From positions 248,001 through 312,000 of the forward strand of contig JAHCAL010000003.1 in assembly GCA_019634925.1 (NCBI GenBank): a DNA stretch of 64,000 bases. Reading direction: 5' to 3'. The stretch is from Pseudomonadales bacterium. GTDB lineage: Bacteria > Pseudomonadota > Gammaproteobacteria > Pseudomonadales > Azotimanducaceae. The position numbers were made by a program, and so were the translations under genes. Below are positions 38,832-46,867 of the stretch, piece by piece. Position 1 is the stretch's first letter, and every line of letters begins with the position of its first letter. The notes under the pieces were generated by a model. The model worked only from the letters and a program-made list of their open reading frames with translations, did not search any database and was not told the DNA's origin.

Positions 38832-39207
38832 GTGCGAGCCCCTGGCTCGCCTGGCGCGCTACTCGCGGCCGTTTGCAGCAGGGCAGCCGTGATCCGGTCC
38901 GGATAGTCGGTGAACAGCCCGCCCGCGCCGAGGCCCACCAGCGTACGGGCTTCGGCCAGCTCGTTGACGGTGTAGACGAAGGTGCGCAGGCCCAGTTCCC
39001 GTGCCCGCGCGAGCCGCTGCCGTTGGTGGTGCGTTCCAGGGTGTCGTCGTGGATCACCAGCAGTTCGCCCTCGAGTGCGTAGACGTCCAGTTCCACCGCG
39101 CCGACCGCGCATTCGAATGCGCGCTGGAAGCTCGGCAGGGTGTTTTCCGGGACCAGCCCGGCTGCGCCGCGATGGTCGATGACCAGCACGGGATCGAGGA
39201 AGCTCAC
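38822..39207 (-). pseudogene. Glycerophosphodiester phosphodiesterase remnant with internal deletion
   Basis: The GTG at 39207 begins MSFLDPVLVIDHRGAAGLVPENT, the catalytic start of a GDPD enzyme, and reads normally to the HDDTLERTTNG motif. The frame then breaks. The C-terminal segment ARELGLRTFVYTVNELAEA and the end to TDYPDRITAALL continue in another frame. Comparison with the intact copy at 46868-47593 shows that about 355 bases are missing, corresponding to 47048-47402, between two GCCG tetramers. The deletion removes the middle of the TIM barrel and shifts the frame. The gene is very probably dead. Confidence 0.9.
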
Positions 39208-39308
39208 GTGTGCATTCCACCGTTTGAATCCACTTCAATGCGCTCGCACACTGCGTCTCGGCAGCAAGGACCGTTGCTACCCTGGCGAGCGCCAGTACCG
39301 CGTATCAA

Positions 39309-41582
39309 TCAACGGAGCACCCCGCTACGGCGCCGTCCGGACCAGATCGCCTGGTCGCGGTGGAACACGCCCGCCAGCAAGGCGAGCAGGAGCATCGAGA
39401 GCAGGTCGACGCTACCGCCACCCCCGGTGTTTTCTCGCGTGGTCGCCGTGAAAGCCCCGCTCACGCCACCGATAGTGAGAGTCGCCGTGCGCGCTGTCGA
39501 CGCAGAGTTTGCCGTAGTCAGCCGGACGACCACCTGCTGGCCCTGGGTCACCGTGCCCACCGCACCGGTGAAGGGTCCGCCGTTGATCGAGTACTGACCA
39601 CCGGTGATAGATATCGGCGCCGGAATCGAGATGCCGAGGACGCTGATGGCATTGGATTGCACAGCGGTATTGCGCGACTGCTCGACCAGTGGCGCGAACG
39701 TGAATGGCTGCGGATCAATGTCGCCCGTGGTTACGGAGAACGTGCCAAGGGTCGTTCCCACCTCCAGGACGGCATTGGTAGTGGTGCTACTCGCATTCGC
39801 AGTGGTCTGCCGGACGACTATCTGCTGACCGTGTGCAACGGTCCCAGCAGCACCGGTGAAGGGGCCGCCATCGATAGAGTACTGGCCGCCGGTGACGCTG
39901 ACCGGCGCCGGCGCGTTTATGCCCGTGATGGTGATGACATCGGACGCCACCAGTGCGCCGAGCGGCTGATCAACGAGTGGCGCGAAGCTGAAGGGGTCGG
40001 GATCGGTGTCCACGACGTCCTCGCAGCTGTCACTACCGCCGCTGCCGTCGGGTCCCTCGGCTTCCAGCGCGAGCGTTGTACCAAATGACTCGCCGAGGAC
40101 CGGCCGTACCCAGGACGCCAGGAAGCCGCCCTCCAGGTCCGCGGCGATATTGACTTGGTCGAACATCACTCGCCTCGGACCGTCCAGCGCGACCGTTGGG
40201 CGCCAGCACGAGGCGCCGGACGGAACCGTCGCAGAGCGAATCAGTGCATTCGACGCATCATCGACAGGCTCGGCCCAGATCGCCGAGAAGCTGCCATTCG
40301 GGAATGCCACCGGGCGGGGCAGTAACACAACATCGGTGGCGCCATCCTCGGTGTGCAGGTCGACCGGGATCGTCCAGTTGCCGTCAGCGAGGCGGAGGGC
40401 ACCTCTCACACTCCTGGCCAGCACCTCTGCGGCCGGCGGCCCTTCTGGATCGATTGGCCCGAAGGGATCATCGGAACCGGGTTCCGTCAGCAGGCCGAAC
40501 CAGGTGACCGCGAAACGACCCGCGGCGGTCGCCGCCCGGGCATTACTACCGTCTTCGCCACCGGCCTCCGGGACCAGGACATGGGCCGGTGACCAGTCGC
40601 CTTGCGGGTCTCGATAGGCTGCCCAAAGGCCGACCATGTCGTCGGCGCCGCCCCGCCACAAAGCCAGCGCGCTGCCATCTTCCGCGAAGGTGACATCCTC
40701 CGGGAAAACAAAGGCGGATCTTTCGAAACCCGCATCAAGATCGAGCAGGATCTCCGGATCGGCCGGCCATCCAGTGGCTGGATCGAAGGCACTGGAGACC
40801 GCCCGGGCCGCGACCAGGCCGTCCGAGGCGGGAAGATACCTGCCGCCGATGGCGAGAAAACGCCCCGTGGCTGGATCGCCCGCGATTCGCACGTTTTCAT
40901 CGAGCCCGGGGATGGCCGTCGCCGCGGACCACGTGGTCCCATCGAAGTAGGCAGCCTCGGCGCGGTTCGCAAGCCCACCAACAGTGGGACTGCAGAACCA
41001 GGTCACCATCGCGGTGGCGCCTGCGGCCGCTATCTTTGGATTCCGGGCGAATGGACAGTCATCGTTGCTCCGGATGAAATCAACACGGGCCTCGTCCTGC
41101 GCCGGATCGACCAGGAGTACGTGGATGCCGCCAAACGTGATGCGCCGGTAGGCCAACAGGGCTCGCCCGTCGCCCAGCGCCGCCAGGACGGGTACGCCCC
41201 CGATGGTGTCTACCAGCGGACTGGTATTGCCGCCGATACCGCTGTAGCCCAAAGAACTCCACGCTGGGTCTCCTGGACGCCGGTAGAAGAAGACCAGCCA
41301 CTCAGGCTTGACGATCGCGCCCGTGGTGGCTAGCTCCCGATAGAAAACCCAGCGGGTACCATCCGCCCCGACCGCAACGTCGCCGGGGCCACCGGGCAAC
41401 GTCGGGAGGATCGGCAGGCGATCGACCTCGAAGGGCGTGCCCCACCCGAGGTCCGGACCAGCGATCGCGGGGGTCGGCGACCACAGACCCACAAGACAGG
41501 CGAGCACGGCCAGCATCCAGCGGGGCATCGGAAAATGCACCCGGCGTCGCGCCATCAGTTTCCGGTCTGCTATGAATGACAT
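39309..41582 (-). CDS. Large exported protein with GlyGly-CTERM-like sorting tail
   Basis: 757 residues from ATG 41582 (ATG 41555 or 41528 are alternatives). A signal peptide ends in LWSPTPAIAGPD. The bulk (about 50-560) is a beta-rich, probably propeller-like domain with recurrent Trp- and Asp-containing motifs such as TRWVFYREL and GSALALWRGGADDMVGLWAAY. Two tandem repeats of about 88 residues follow, each with PFxFAPLV and SxTGGQYSIxGGPFTGA. The end is TGGGGSVDLLSMLLLALLAGV followed by a basic tail: Gly-run, hydrophobic helix, Arg cluster. This pattern is recognised by rhombosortase, whose gene lies at 44568. The tail after the helix is longer than usual. No homologue can be named for the body. 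Confidence 0.75.
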   Translation of the reverse strand: MSFIADRKLMARRRVHFPMPRWMLAVLACLVGLWSPTPAIAGPDLGWGTPFEVDRLPILPTLPGGPGDVAVGADGTRWVFYRELATTGAIVKPEWLVFFYRRPGDPAWSSLGYSGIGGNTSPLVDTIGGVPVLAALGDGRALLAYRRITFGGIHVLLVDPAQDEARVDFIRSNDDCPFARNPKIAAAGATAMVTWFCSPTVGGLANRAEAAYFDGTTWSAATAIPGLDENVRIAGDPATGRFLAIGGRYLPASDGLVAARAVSSAFDPATGWPADPEILLDLDAGFERSAFVFPEDVTFAEDGSALALWRGGADDMVGLWAAYRDPQGDWSPAHVLVPEAGGEDGSNARAATAAGRFAVTWFGLLTEPGSDDPFGPIDPEGPPAAEVLARSVRGALRLADGNWTIPVDLHTEDGATDVVLLPRPVAFPNGSFSAIWAEPVDDASNALIRSATVPSGASCWRPTVALDGPRRVMFDQVNIAADLEGGFLASWVRPVLGESFGTTLALEAEGPDGSGGSDSCEDVVDTDPDPFSFAPLVDQPLGALVASDVITITGINAPAPVSVTGGQYSIDGGPFTGAAGTVAHGQQIVVRQTTANASSTTTNAVLEVGTTLGTFSVTTGDIDPQPFTFAPLVEQSRNTAVQSNAISVLGISIPAPISITGGQYSINGGPFTGAVGTVTQGQQVVVRLTTANSASTARTATLTIGGVSGAFTATTRENTGGGGSVDLLSMLLLALLAGVFHRDQAIWSGRRRSGVLR

Positions 41583-41696
41583 GCTGCGGCCTCGCCCGTA
41601 AACGACAGGAACACGAGCGTAGAGGGCGGGGTCGCCACACGGCACCCCTGAACAGGTGGGGTCAGCGATGCAACGAGCCGGTATCATCAGCGCACG
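41583..41696. promoter_or_regulatory. Divergent regulatory region between sorted protein and response regulator
   Basis: 114 bases separate the two divergent genes. ACCCC (41644-41648) and GGGGT (41658-41662) form inverted arms around a 9-base centre, a plausible operator for the adjacent response regulator. TATCAT at 41682-41687 is a possible -10 element only 9 bases before the regulator's ATG, which would imply a very short leader. Both are by inspection only. Confidence 0.35.
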
Positions 41697-42335
41697 ATGC
41701 ATAGCTGCCTGATCGTCGAGGATCTGCCAGACGCTTCGCAGGAACTGCGACGGCGCGTCGGACATGCCTTTCCTGGATGCACAGTGGTCGAAGCCGCCAC
41801 ACTGGCCGCTGCACGCGCCGCCCTGGCGGCGCAACGCTTCGACCTCATCCTGCTGGACATCGGCCTGCCGGACGGCGACGGCACCGAGCTGCTCACCAGC
41901 GGAGACGTACCGGCCTCGAGCACGGTGGTGGTGACCACGATCTTCAGCGACGACCAGCACCTGTTCGCGGCGCTGCGCGCCGGCGCTCAAGGCTATCTAT
42001 TGAAGGACGACCCGGAGTCCGCGTTCAACGCCTCGCTGCAGGGCATCGTCGCCGGCCGGCCGCCGCTTTCGCCCGCCATGGCCCGCCGCATGATGGAATC
42101 CTTCCGCGCACATCCGGCTGCCTCACCAACGATGCTCACGCCGCGCGAACGTGAAGTGCTGGCGCTGGTTGCGCGCGGCAACAGCGTTCGCCACACCAGC
42201 GAGTTGCTCGGGCTGACGCAGAACACCACCGCCGGCTACCTCAAGAACATCTACCAGAAGCTGCACGTGAACTCGCGGGCCGGTGCGACGCTGGTAGCCG
42301 TGCGCCTGGGTCTCGTGCAATCCTCCGACCGCTGA
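41697..42335 (+). CDS. NarL/LuxR-family response regulator
   Basis: 212 residues. A receiver domain (about 1-118) with Glu8/Asp9 acidic pocket and phospho-acceptor Asp54 (LILLDIGLPDGDG), conserved Thr in VVTTIFSDD and Lys in YLLKDD. A LuxR-type helix-turn-helix follows at about 145-205 (LTPREREVLALVARGNSVRHTSELLGLTQNTTAGYLKNIYQKLHVNSRA in parts). It binds DNA when phosphorylated. The cognate sensor kinase starts 3 bases after its stop. Their position between the sorted protein and the rhombosortase suggests they control those genes. Third-position GC seems slightly lower than in neighbouring core genes. Confidence 0.92.
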   Translation: MHSCLIVEDLPDASQELRRRVGHAFPGCTVVEAATLAAARAALAAQRFDLILLDIGLPDGDGTELLTSGDVPASSTVVVTTIFSDDQHLFAALRAGAQGYLLKDDPESAFNASLQGIVAGRPPLSPAMARRMMESFRAHPAASPTMLTPREREVLALVARGNSVRHTSELLGLTQNTTAGYLKNIYQKLHVNSRAGATLVAVRLGLVQSSDR

Positions 42336-42338
42336 TCC

Positions 42339-44471
42339 ATGCGCAGCGCGCCCCACTTGCTGCTCATCGCAGGCGCGCTGTTTCTGGTGCTGGCGACGAC
42401 CGGATTCATCCTGCTCGCACTGCACGCGCCACAGCTCGGCATCGATCTGACGGCAGAAGACGGCGGGCTGCGGATCACGCATGTTGCGATCGACTCACCC
42501 AATCGCGACATTGCAACGCGTGGCGGCCTCATCACGCAGCTGGCCGGCCACGCGCCCGACGCCGACCTTCTGATCGACGACCCCGACCACATCGGCGCGT
42601 GGGAGCGCTTCAACGCGCTGCTGCAGACACTCGACCTCCTGCATGAGGCCGCGGTGCTGGGCGCAATTCCAGTGACGATCGACGATAGCGAGGTGCTGCT
42701 TGCCGTCCGCGATCGCCGCGTTTCCGACCTGCCGGCGCTGTTCTGGATCCAGCTGACTACCGGGGCAATCGCCTTCCTGATCGCGCTGGTCGTGTTCGCC
42801 TTCCGCTCCAATCATGCGGGTGCGCGACAGTTCATGGTGCTGGGCATCGCAGGGCTGCTCACCACCGGTAGCCACGCCATCTTCAGCACGCGCGAACTGA
42901 TCTTCCATGGCGCTGTGCTCGGCTGGCTATCGCGCCTGAACAGTCTTGGTGTCCTGCTGTTCGGTGCCGCGCTGGTGTCGCTGTTCTGGGTGTATCCGCG
43001 GCACCTGCACGAGAAGCTGCCGGTGATTGCGATGAGCTATGCCATGGCATTGCTGCTGTGGCTTGCCATCCTGATGCAGATCACTCCCGATACCAGCAGC
43101 CTCCATCTGGTCGTCCTGGTTGCCGCCATCACGTCCATGGTATTGGCCGTGCAGCAGTGGCGATCGAGTCGGCGCCGTCCTATAGAACGCGCCGCGCTGC
43201 GCTGGTTCATGCTGGTCACGATGCCGGTGAGCGGGCTGTTCGCCGTGGTCACGAGCCTGCCCCCAGCCGCGGGCTACGCTGGGATCATCGGGCTGGAGGT
43301 CAAGGTTGGGATGGCCATGCTGCTGGTGCTGAGCATGTTCTTCGGCATCCTGCTGGGCATCACGCGCTATCGGCTGTTCGATCTGGAGCGCTGGTGGTTC
43401 ACTGCATGGGGCTGGTTCCTCGGCGGATTCGCAGTGCTCGCGCTCGACGTCGCCCTGGTGGCAACCCTCGGCATGGCGCAGGCTGGAGCCCTGCCACTCG
43501 CACTGGCTCTGGTCGGCTGGCTGTACTTCCCGGCACGGCAGTGGCTATGGAAGCGTGTCACGACGGCCGGCGACCAGGAGAAGCACCAGCGGGAATGGAT
43601 GCAGACGCTTTCACTTGCCGCGGATGAGTCATCGCTGCGGCAGCAATGGCGCCGGATACTGCAGCAGGCCTTCGCCCCTTTGCAGATGGTCGAAACATCT
43701 GCTGTGGAAGCGGTCGGCATCGAAGCAGGTGGACAGGCGCTGGCCGTGCCGGATATCGCGGCGGGCTGTGGTCTGCGCCTGCATCACGCAGCAGGCGGCG
43801 CGCGGCTGTTCTCGCGTGAGGATCTGCGCACGGCAGACTTGCTGCTGGCAATGGCCCGCATGGCGCACGACGCCATGCAGGAACGCGAGCATCGCGTCCT
43901 TGCCGAGCGCCAGCGCATCCGCCGCGACCTGCACGACGACCTGGGCGCCAAGCTTCTGTCGCTGATCTATCGTACCGACGGGCCGACGCAACAGCTGGCA
44001 CGCTCCGCGATCTCCGACATGCGCGATATTCTGACGGCCCTTGATGCCGAACCGCTGATGCTTGACGAAGCGCTGGCCACCTGGCGCGCCGAGGCGCAGG
44101 AGCGCGCCGAACTCCATGGCTTCACGCTGGACTGGGACGATACGGCAAAGCCCCATGACATCGTGCTCAGCGCACGGCAGCACACCAATCTGGTGCGCGT
44201 GCTGCGCGAGGCCATCTCGAACGCAGTTCGACACGCCACGACGCGCGTGATCGTGATCCGTTGCGACGTGCAGGACGGAAGATTGCACCTCTGGGTATCA
44301 AGCCACGGTGATCCAGGCAGGCAGTCAAGCACCGCATGGAAACCTGGCCTCGGCATTCAGCAGACAAGGCGTCGCATCGACGACCTCGGTGGTTCGGTAC
44401 ACTGGGAAGATCTGCCCGACGGCCATCGCCTCGTTGCTTCCATTCCCCTGGAAATCCCAAGCGGGCGCTGA
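42339..44471 (+). CDS. Membrane sensor histidine kinase (HisKA_3 type) with PDZ-like sensor region
   Basis: 710 residues. An N-terminal helix (about 8-29) leads to an extracytoplasmic segment of about 100 residues (ITHVAIDSPNRDIATRGGLITQLAG), which has PDZ-like features, and then about eight further membrane helices (about 133-420). A cytoplasmic linker is followed by the dimerisation/phosphotransfer domain with RIRRDLHDDLGAKLLSLIYR (His phosphorylated) and an HATPase domain (about 600-705) with EAISNAVRHA and GLGIQQTRRRIDDLGG. It is the partner of the NarL-type regulator upstream. The multi-pass region may sense a membrane or envelope cue. Stimulus unknown. Confidence 0.9.
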   Translation: MRSAPHLLLIAGALFLVLATTGFILLALHAPQLGIDLTAEDGGLRITHVAIDSPNRDIATRGGLITQLAGHAPDADLLIDDPDHIGAWERFNALLQTLDLLHEAAVLGAIPVTIDDSEVLLAVRDRRVSDLPALFWIQLTTGAIAFLIALVVFAFRSNHAGARQFMVLGIAGLLTTGSHAIFSTRELIFHGAVLGWLSRLNSLGVLLFGAALVSLFWVYPRHLHEKLPVIAMSYAMALLLWLAILMQITPDTSSLHLVVLVAAITSMVLAVQQWRSSRRRPIERAALRWFMLVTMPVSGLFAVVTSLPPAAGYAGIIGLEVKVGMAMLLVLSMFFGILLGITRYRLFDLERWWFTAWGWFLGGFAVLALDVALVATLGMAQAGALPLALALVGWLYFPARQWLWKRVTTAGDQEKHQREWMQTLSLAADESSLRQQWRRILQQAFAPLQMVETSAVEAVGIEAGGQALAVPDIAAGCGLRLHHAAGGARLFSREDLRTADLLLAMARMAHDAMQEREHRVLAERQRIRRDLHDDLGAKLLSLIYRTDGPTQQLARSAISDMRDILTALDAEPLMLDEALATWRAEAQERAELHGFTLDWDDTAKPHDIVLSARQHTNLVRVLREAISNAVRHATTRVIVIRCDVQDGRLHLWVSSHGDPGRQSSTAWKPGLGIQQTRRRIDDLGGSVHWEDLPDGHRLVASIPLEIPSGR

Positions 44472-44567
44472 TTGTCGATGTCGGCTCCTGCGTTCTGCAT
44501 TCGCTCCCGCGCACTGATGCGCGTGCGTCGGACGAGCTCGGGGGCATTCAGCTCGCGAGGGCCGCGA

Positions 44568-45185
44568 CTATACGCAGGCGGCGCGTCGTGAGAAGAGAAC
44601 CAGCGCGCCACCGACCAGCAAGCCGCCAAGCGCGCCCCAGATATGGGCTTCGGTGACCACTCGCGCGTCCGCTGCCAGCCGCCCGGCCAGGCCGTCACCG
44701 AGCATCTGCTCGGCCAGGAGCTTACCCACGAGCACCACGAGTACCAGAGTGGCCAGCCTGGGCATCTGACGCCAGCTGGCCGCCATGGCCCCAGCCAGTA
44801 CGCCGTGCAATGCCCCTGACAGGCCCACGTACCACGCCAGTTCCGCGTGCCACAGCAGCCCTGCTGCCGTTCCAGCCACACCACCAGCCAGGACCAGGGA
44901 CACACGTCCAACGCCGAGCCATGGCACCAGCAGGTGGCACAGCAGCAGCCACGCCGCCAGGTTCACCGCGCCGTGGCGCCAGCCCACATGCAGCCACTGG
45001 CCGGTGATCAGGCGCCACCATTCATTCGCGTCCACGACAGCGCTGCGCTCGTAGCGCAAGGCGAATTGCCATTCGGGCGCAAGCCCCAGCAGGAACGCTG
45101 CAGGCAGCGCGACCGCGAGCAGCAGGGCCACGGCCGGTCCGCTGCTCGACCACCCGGCACCAGGGAACGATTGCTTCACGTTCAT
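44568..45185 (-). CDS. rrtA: Rhombosortase (rhomboid-family intramembrane protease)
   Basis: 205 residues, six helices. Rhomboid-type motifs: HVGWRHGAVNLAAW (His66, His71, Asn75), catalytic GLSG with Ser123, and the helix motif EAHIWGALGG with His181 as general base. The short length and WRLITGQWLHVGWRH arrangement are those of the RrtA/rhombosortase subfamily, which cleaves C-terminal GlyGly-CTERM tails. A protein with such a tail is encoded at 39309-41582 in the same island, so that is the probable substrate. Start ATG at 45185 chosen because it precedes the first helix by about 16 residues. Confidence 0.88.
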   Translation of the reverse strand: MNVKQSFPGAGWSSSGPAVALLLAVALPAAFLLGLAPEWQFALRYERSAVVDANEWWRLITGQWLHVGWRHGAVNLAAWLLLCHLLVPWLGVGRVSLVLAGGVAGTAAGLLWHAELAWYVGLSGALHGVLAGAMAASWRQMPRLATLVLVVLVGKLLAEQMLGDGLAGRLAADARVVTEAHIWGALGGLLVGGALVLFSRRAACV

Positions 45186-45301
45186 GATCCTGTTTGTAAC
45201 CCGAGCCCGGTTTCCGGCAACCTTCATCTCGGGAAAGTACTTCGCGCCAACTGCCCGGCGCGCCACAGAACAATGCGAGCGCCGTCAGCTCCATACCGGC
45301 G

Positions 45302-45538
45302 GTGGAAATCGCCGCGAGTGCTGCGCTGGTGATAAGCCTGAACCCTAAAGGATATTCGCACTACCTCGATCTACCCGTCAGCACCCTGTCCTCCTGGTTG
45401 CGTGGACAAATCGGCTTCCAGCCCGCAATCGGCCTCGACGGCGATTCCCTCGCGGACCTCGCGCAAGACCATGACCCTTTCACGAGAGTCATCGAGGAAG
45501 CCATCCGCTGCGAGCTCAGCGGCCGCGAAGCAGCCTGA
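45302..45538 (+). CDS. Short hypothetical ORF or gene remnant
   Basis: A 78-codon frame from a GTG at 45302, open further back to 45200 without a better start. The product includes LVISLNPKGYSHYLDLPVSTLSSWLRGQIGF and ends in an acidic helix. I recognise no family. It sits between the rhombosortase and the remains of a metallo-hydrolase, in a stretch with recombination scars, so it may be a fragment of a larger gene. No ribosome-binding site is evident. Confidence 0.3.
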   Translation: MEIAASAALVISLNPKGYSHYLDLPVSTLSSWLRGQIGFQPAIGLDGDSLADLAQDHDPFTRVIEEAIRCELSGREAA

Positions 45539-45616
45539 CTCGATCATCAAGCTCGCCGCAGCTGGTAAACCTTGCTTTGCGTTGTGTCGAAGATGGTAAA
45601 TCCTTCCTTACTGCGC

Positions 45617-45904
45617 TCATCTCTCGACTCCGTACGACCGCGTCTCGCCCACCGCCAGCGTGGAAAACGCCTCCGCCGCCATCCCTGCCTCGGCCACTGC
45701 GCGCGCCAACGCTTGCGGCGGCTCCAGCAATGGCTCGGCAGCCAGTTCAAAGGTTCCCCAATGCACGCCGATGGAACGGCGTGCGCCGATGTCCTGGTGG
45801 ATCTGTACGGCCTCGGCGGAGTCCACGTGGACGACCTTCATGAAATCTCGCGGCAGGTAGGCGCCGATGGGGATGATGCCGAGGTCGAAGGCACCGAGGC
45901 GCTG
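45617..45904 (-). pseudogene. C-terminal fragment of a metallo-beta-lactamase-fold hydrolase (NAPE-PLD-like)
   Basis: About 95 residues remain: RLGAFDLGIIPIGAYLPRDF, then KVVHVDSAEAVQIHQDIGARRSIGVHWGTFELAAEPLLEPPQAL and an end with LAVGETR. This is the C-terminal third of the N-acyl-phosphatidylethanolamine phospholipase D-like family (usually about 340 residues), including the late His motif VHWGTF. The N-terminal two thirds with the HxHxDH metal site are missing. Its 5' part is cut exactly where the second pspC copy begins on the other strand. It has no start and is a remnant. Confidence 0.82.
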
Positions 45905-45906
45905 AC

Positions 45907-46571
45907 CCGGACGGCTCGAGCGGGTAGTGCAGTAGTTGGTCGGATCGGCCAGGAGCGAGTTCACCGACCGGGCCACCTCGCTCCTCGACGAGACGACCAC
46001 GCGGCTCGAACAGGAACTCGGTCGGCGTGGACGACCTGGGTCGGCGGACCCGGCTTCCGCACGGGCCGGCGCCGCCGCGGCGGGCGATGGGCGCCGCGCG
46101 CGCGTCGACGAGTTGCGTCCGGTGTCGCGGCGCCTGTGCCGGGACCCGGCGCGGCAGAAGATCGGCGGGGTCCGTGCCGGCATTGCGCGGTACTATGGGA
46201 TCGAGCCCTGGGTGGTGCGCTGCATCGCGGTCACTGCGCTGCTGTTCTACCCCGGGATCGTCTTTCCCGCGTACTGGATCGCGTACTTCGTCATGGAAAC
46301 GCCGGCAGGCGCGGAGCGCCGTCATGCACGGCGCCGCCACGGGCACTGGCGGCGCGACCGTCACGACGGCGCGTCCGGGGCGCAGGACGACATCGCCCCC
46401 GCGCCCGAGCTCGGTCCGCGACTGTCGCCGCGGCGCGGCTTGCGCAACGTTCAGGCGGATCTCACGGAGGTCGAGCTGCGCCTGCGGCGTATGGAGGCGC
46501 ACGTCACTTCGGGACGTTATGAATTGCAGCGCGAGTTCGGAAAAATCGATCCGGTCACGCGCCGGGTCTAG
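45907..46571 (+). pseudogene. pspC, second copy, 5'-truncated with in-frame stop
   Basis: The reading frame aligned to intact pspC opens with GRLERVV and meets a TAG (45933-45935) where copy 1 has CAG for Gln. From a TTG at 45936 the frame is open to 46571 and encodes 211 residues with the complete PspC domain (LRPVSRRLCRDPARQKIGGVRAGIARYYGIEPWVVRC) and the C-terminal helix. pspA and pspB are missing before it. It might still be translated from the TTG if transcribed, but lacks its own operon promoter and the N-terminal region. I regard it as a degraded duplicate. Confidence 0.8.
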
Positions 46572-46612
46572 GTTGGGCCGGCGACCCGCCGGGCGCGACA
46601 GGAGGAGGGCTC

Positions 46613-46840
46613 TTGGACGTCTTTACCATGGTGGTGGCGATCGTCGCCATGTCGGTCTCGGCCGGCATCGTCAACAATTACCTGAAAACCTTGCGCCAGG
46701 CGCAACGTGGCGGCGTATCCGACGAAGTGCGCGCCGAACTCGACGCGCTGCGCGAACGGGTCCGGGTGCTCGAAGAGATCGTGACCGACGACCGGTTCCA
46801 CCTCAATGCGGAGATCGGGCGGCTGGAGCGGCAGGGCTGA
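46613..46840 (+). CDS. Small membrane/coiled-coil protein (pspD-like, copy 2)
   Basis: 75 residues from TTG 46613 behind AGGAGG, with the same start context as copy 1. The sequence keeps the N-terminal helix and the coiled coil (EVRAELDALRERVRVLEEIVTDDRFHLNAEIGRLERQG, seen in parts). It differs from copy 1 mainly in residues 16 and 28-36. Both copies are free of stops and most nucleotide changes are silent, so both have been under selection, most likely before they came together in this genome. Whether copy 2 is expressed is unclear because its upstream genes are truncated. Confidence 0.75.
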   Translation: MDVFTMVVAIVAMSVSAGIVNNYLKTLRQAQRGGVSDEVRAELDALRERVRVLEEIVTDDRFHLNAEIGRLERQG

Positions 46841-46867
46841 CCGAAGCCCCGCAGGGTCCTGGGTTCG

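Larger units (their letters stand above)
37912..39241. repeat. Direct repeat, left copy (pspC 3' part, pspD-like gene, broken GDPD gene)
   Basis: This stretch is homologous to 45907-47626 in the same orientation. It contains the 3' four fifths of pspC, the small membrane gene and a GDPD gene with an internal deletion, and it runs into bases matching the promoter region of dnaX, ending near 39241. Homology stops just where dnaX would begin. In the 228-base small gene I count 36 differences from the right copy (about 84% identity, mostly third codon positions), while the last 120 bases differ at only about four positions. The two copies bracket the insert 39242-45904. Confidence 0.9.

Noticed and set aside
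39242..45904. Transposon or insertion sequence at the edges of the insert
   Set aside because: No transposase, integrase or terminal inverted repeats are visible. The edges are homologous host genes, which fits recombination better.
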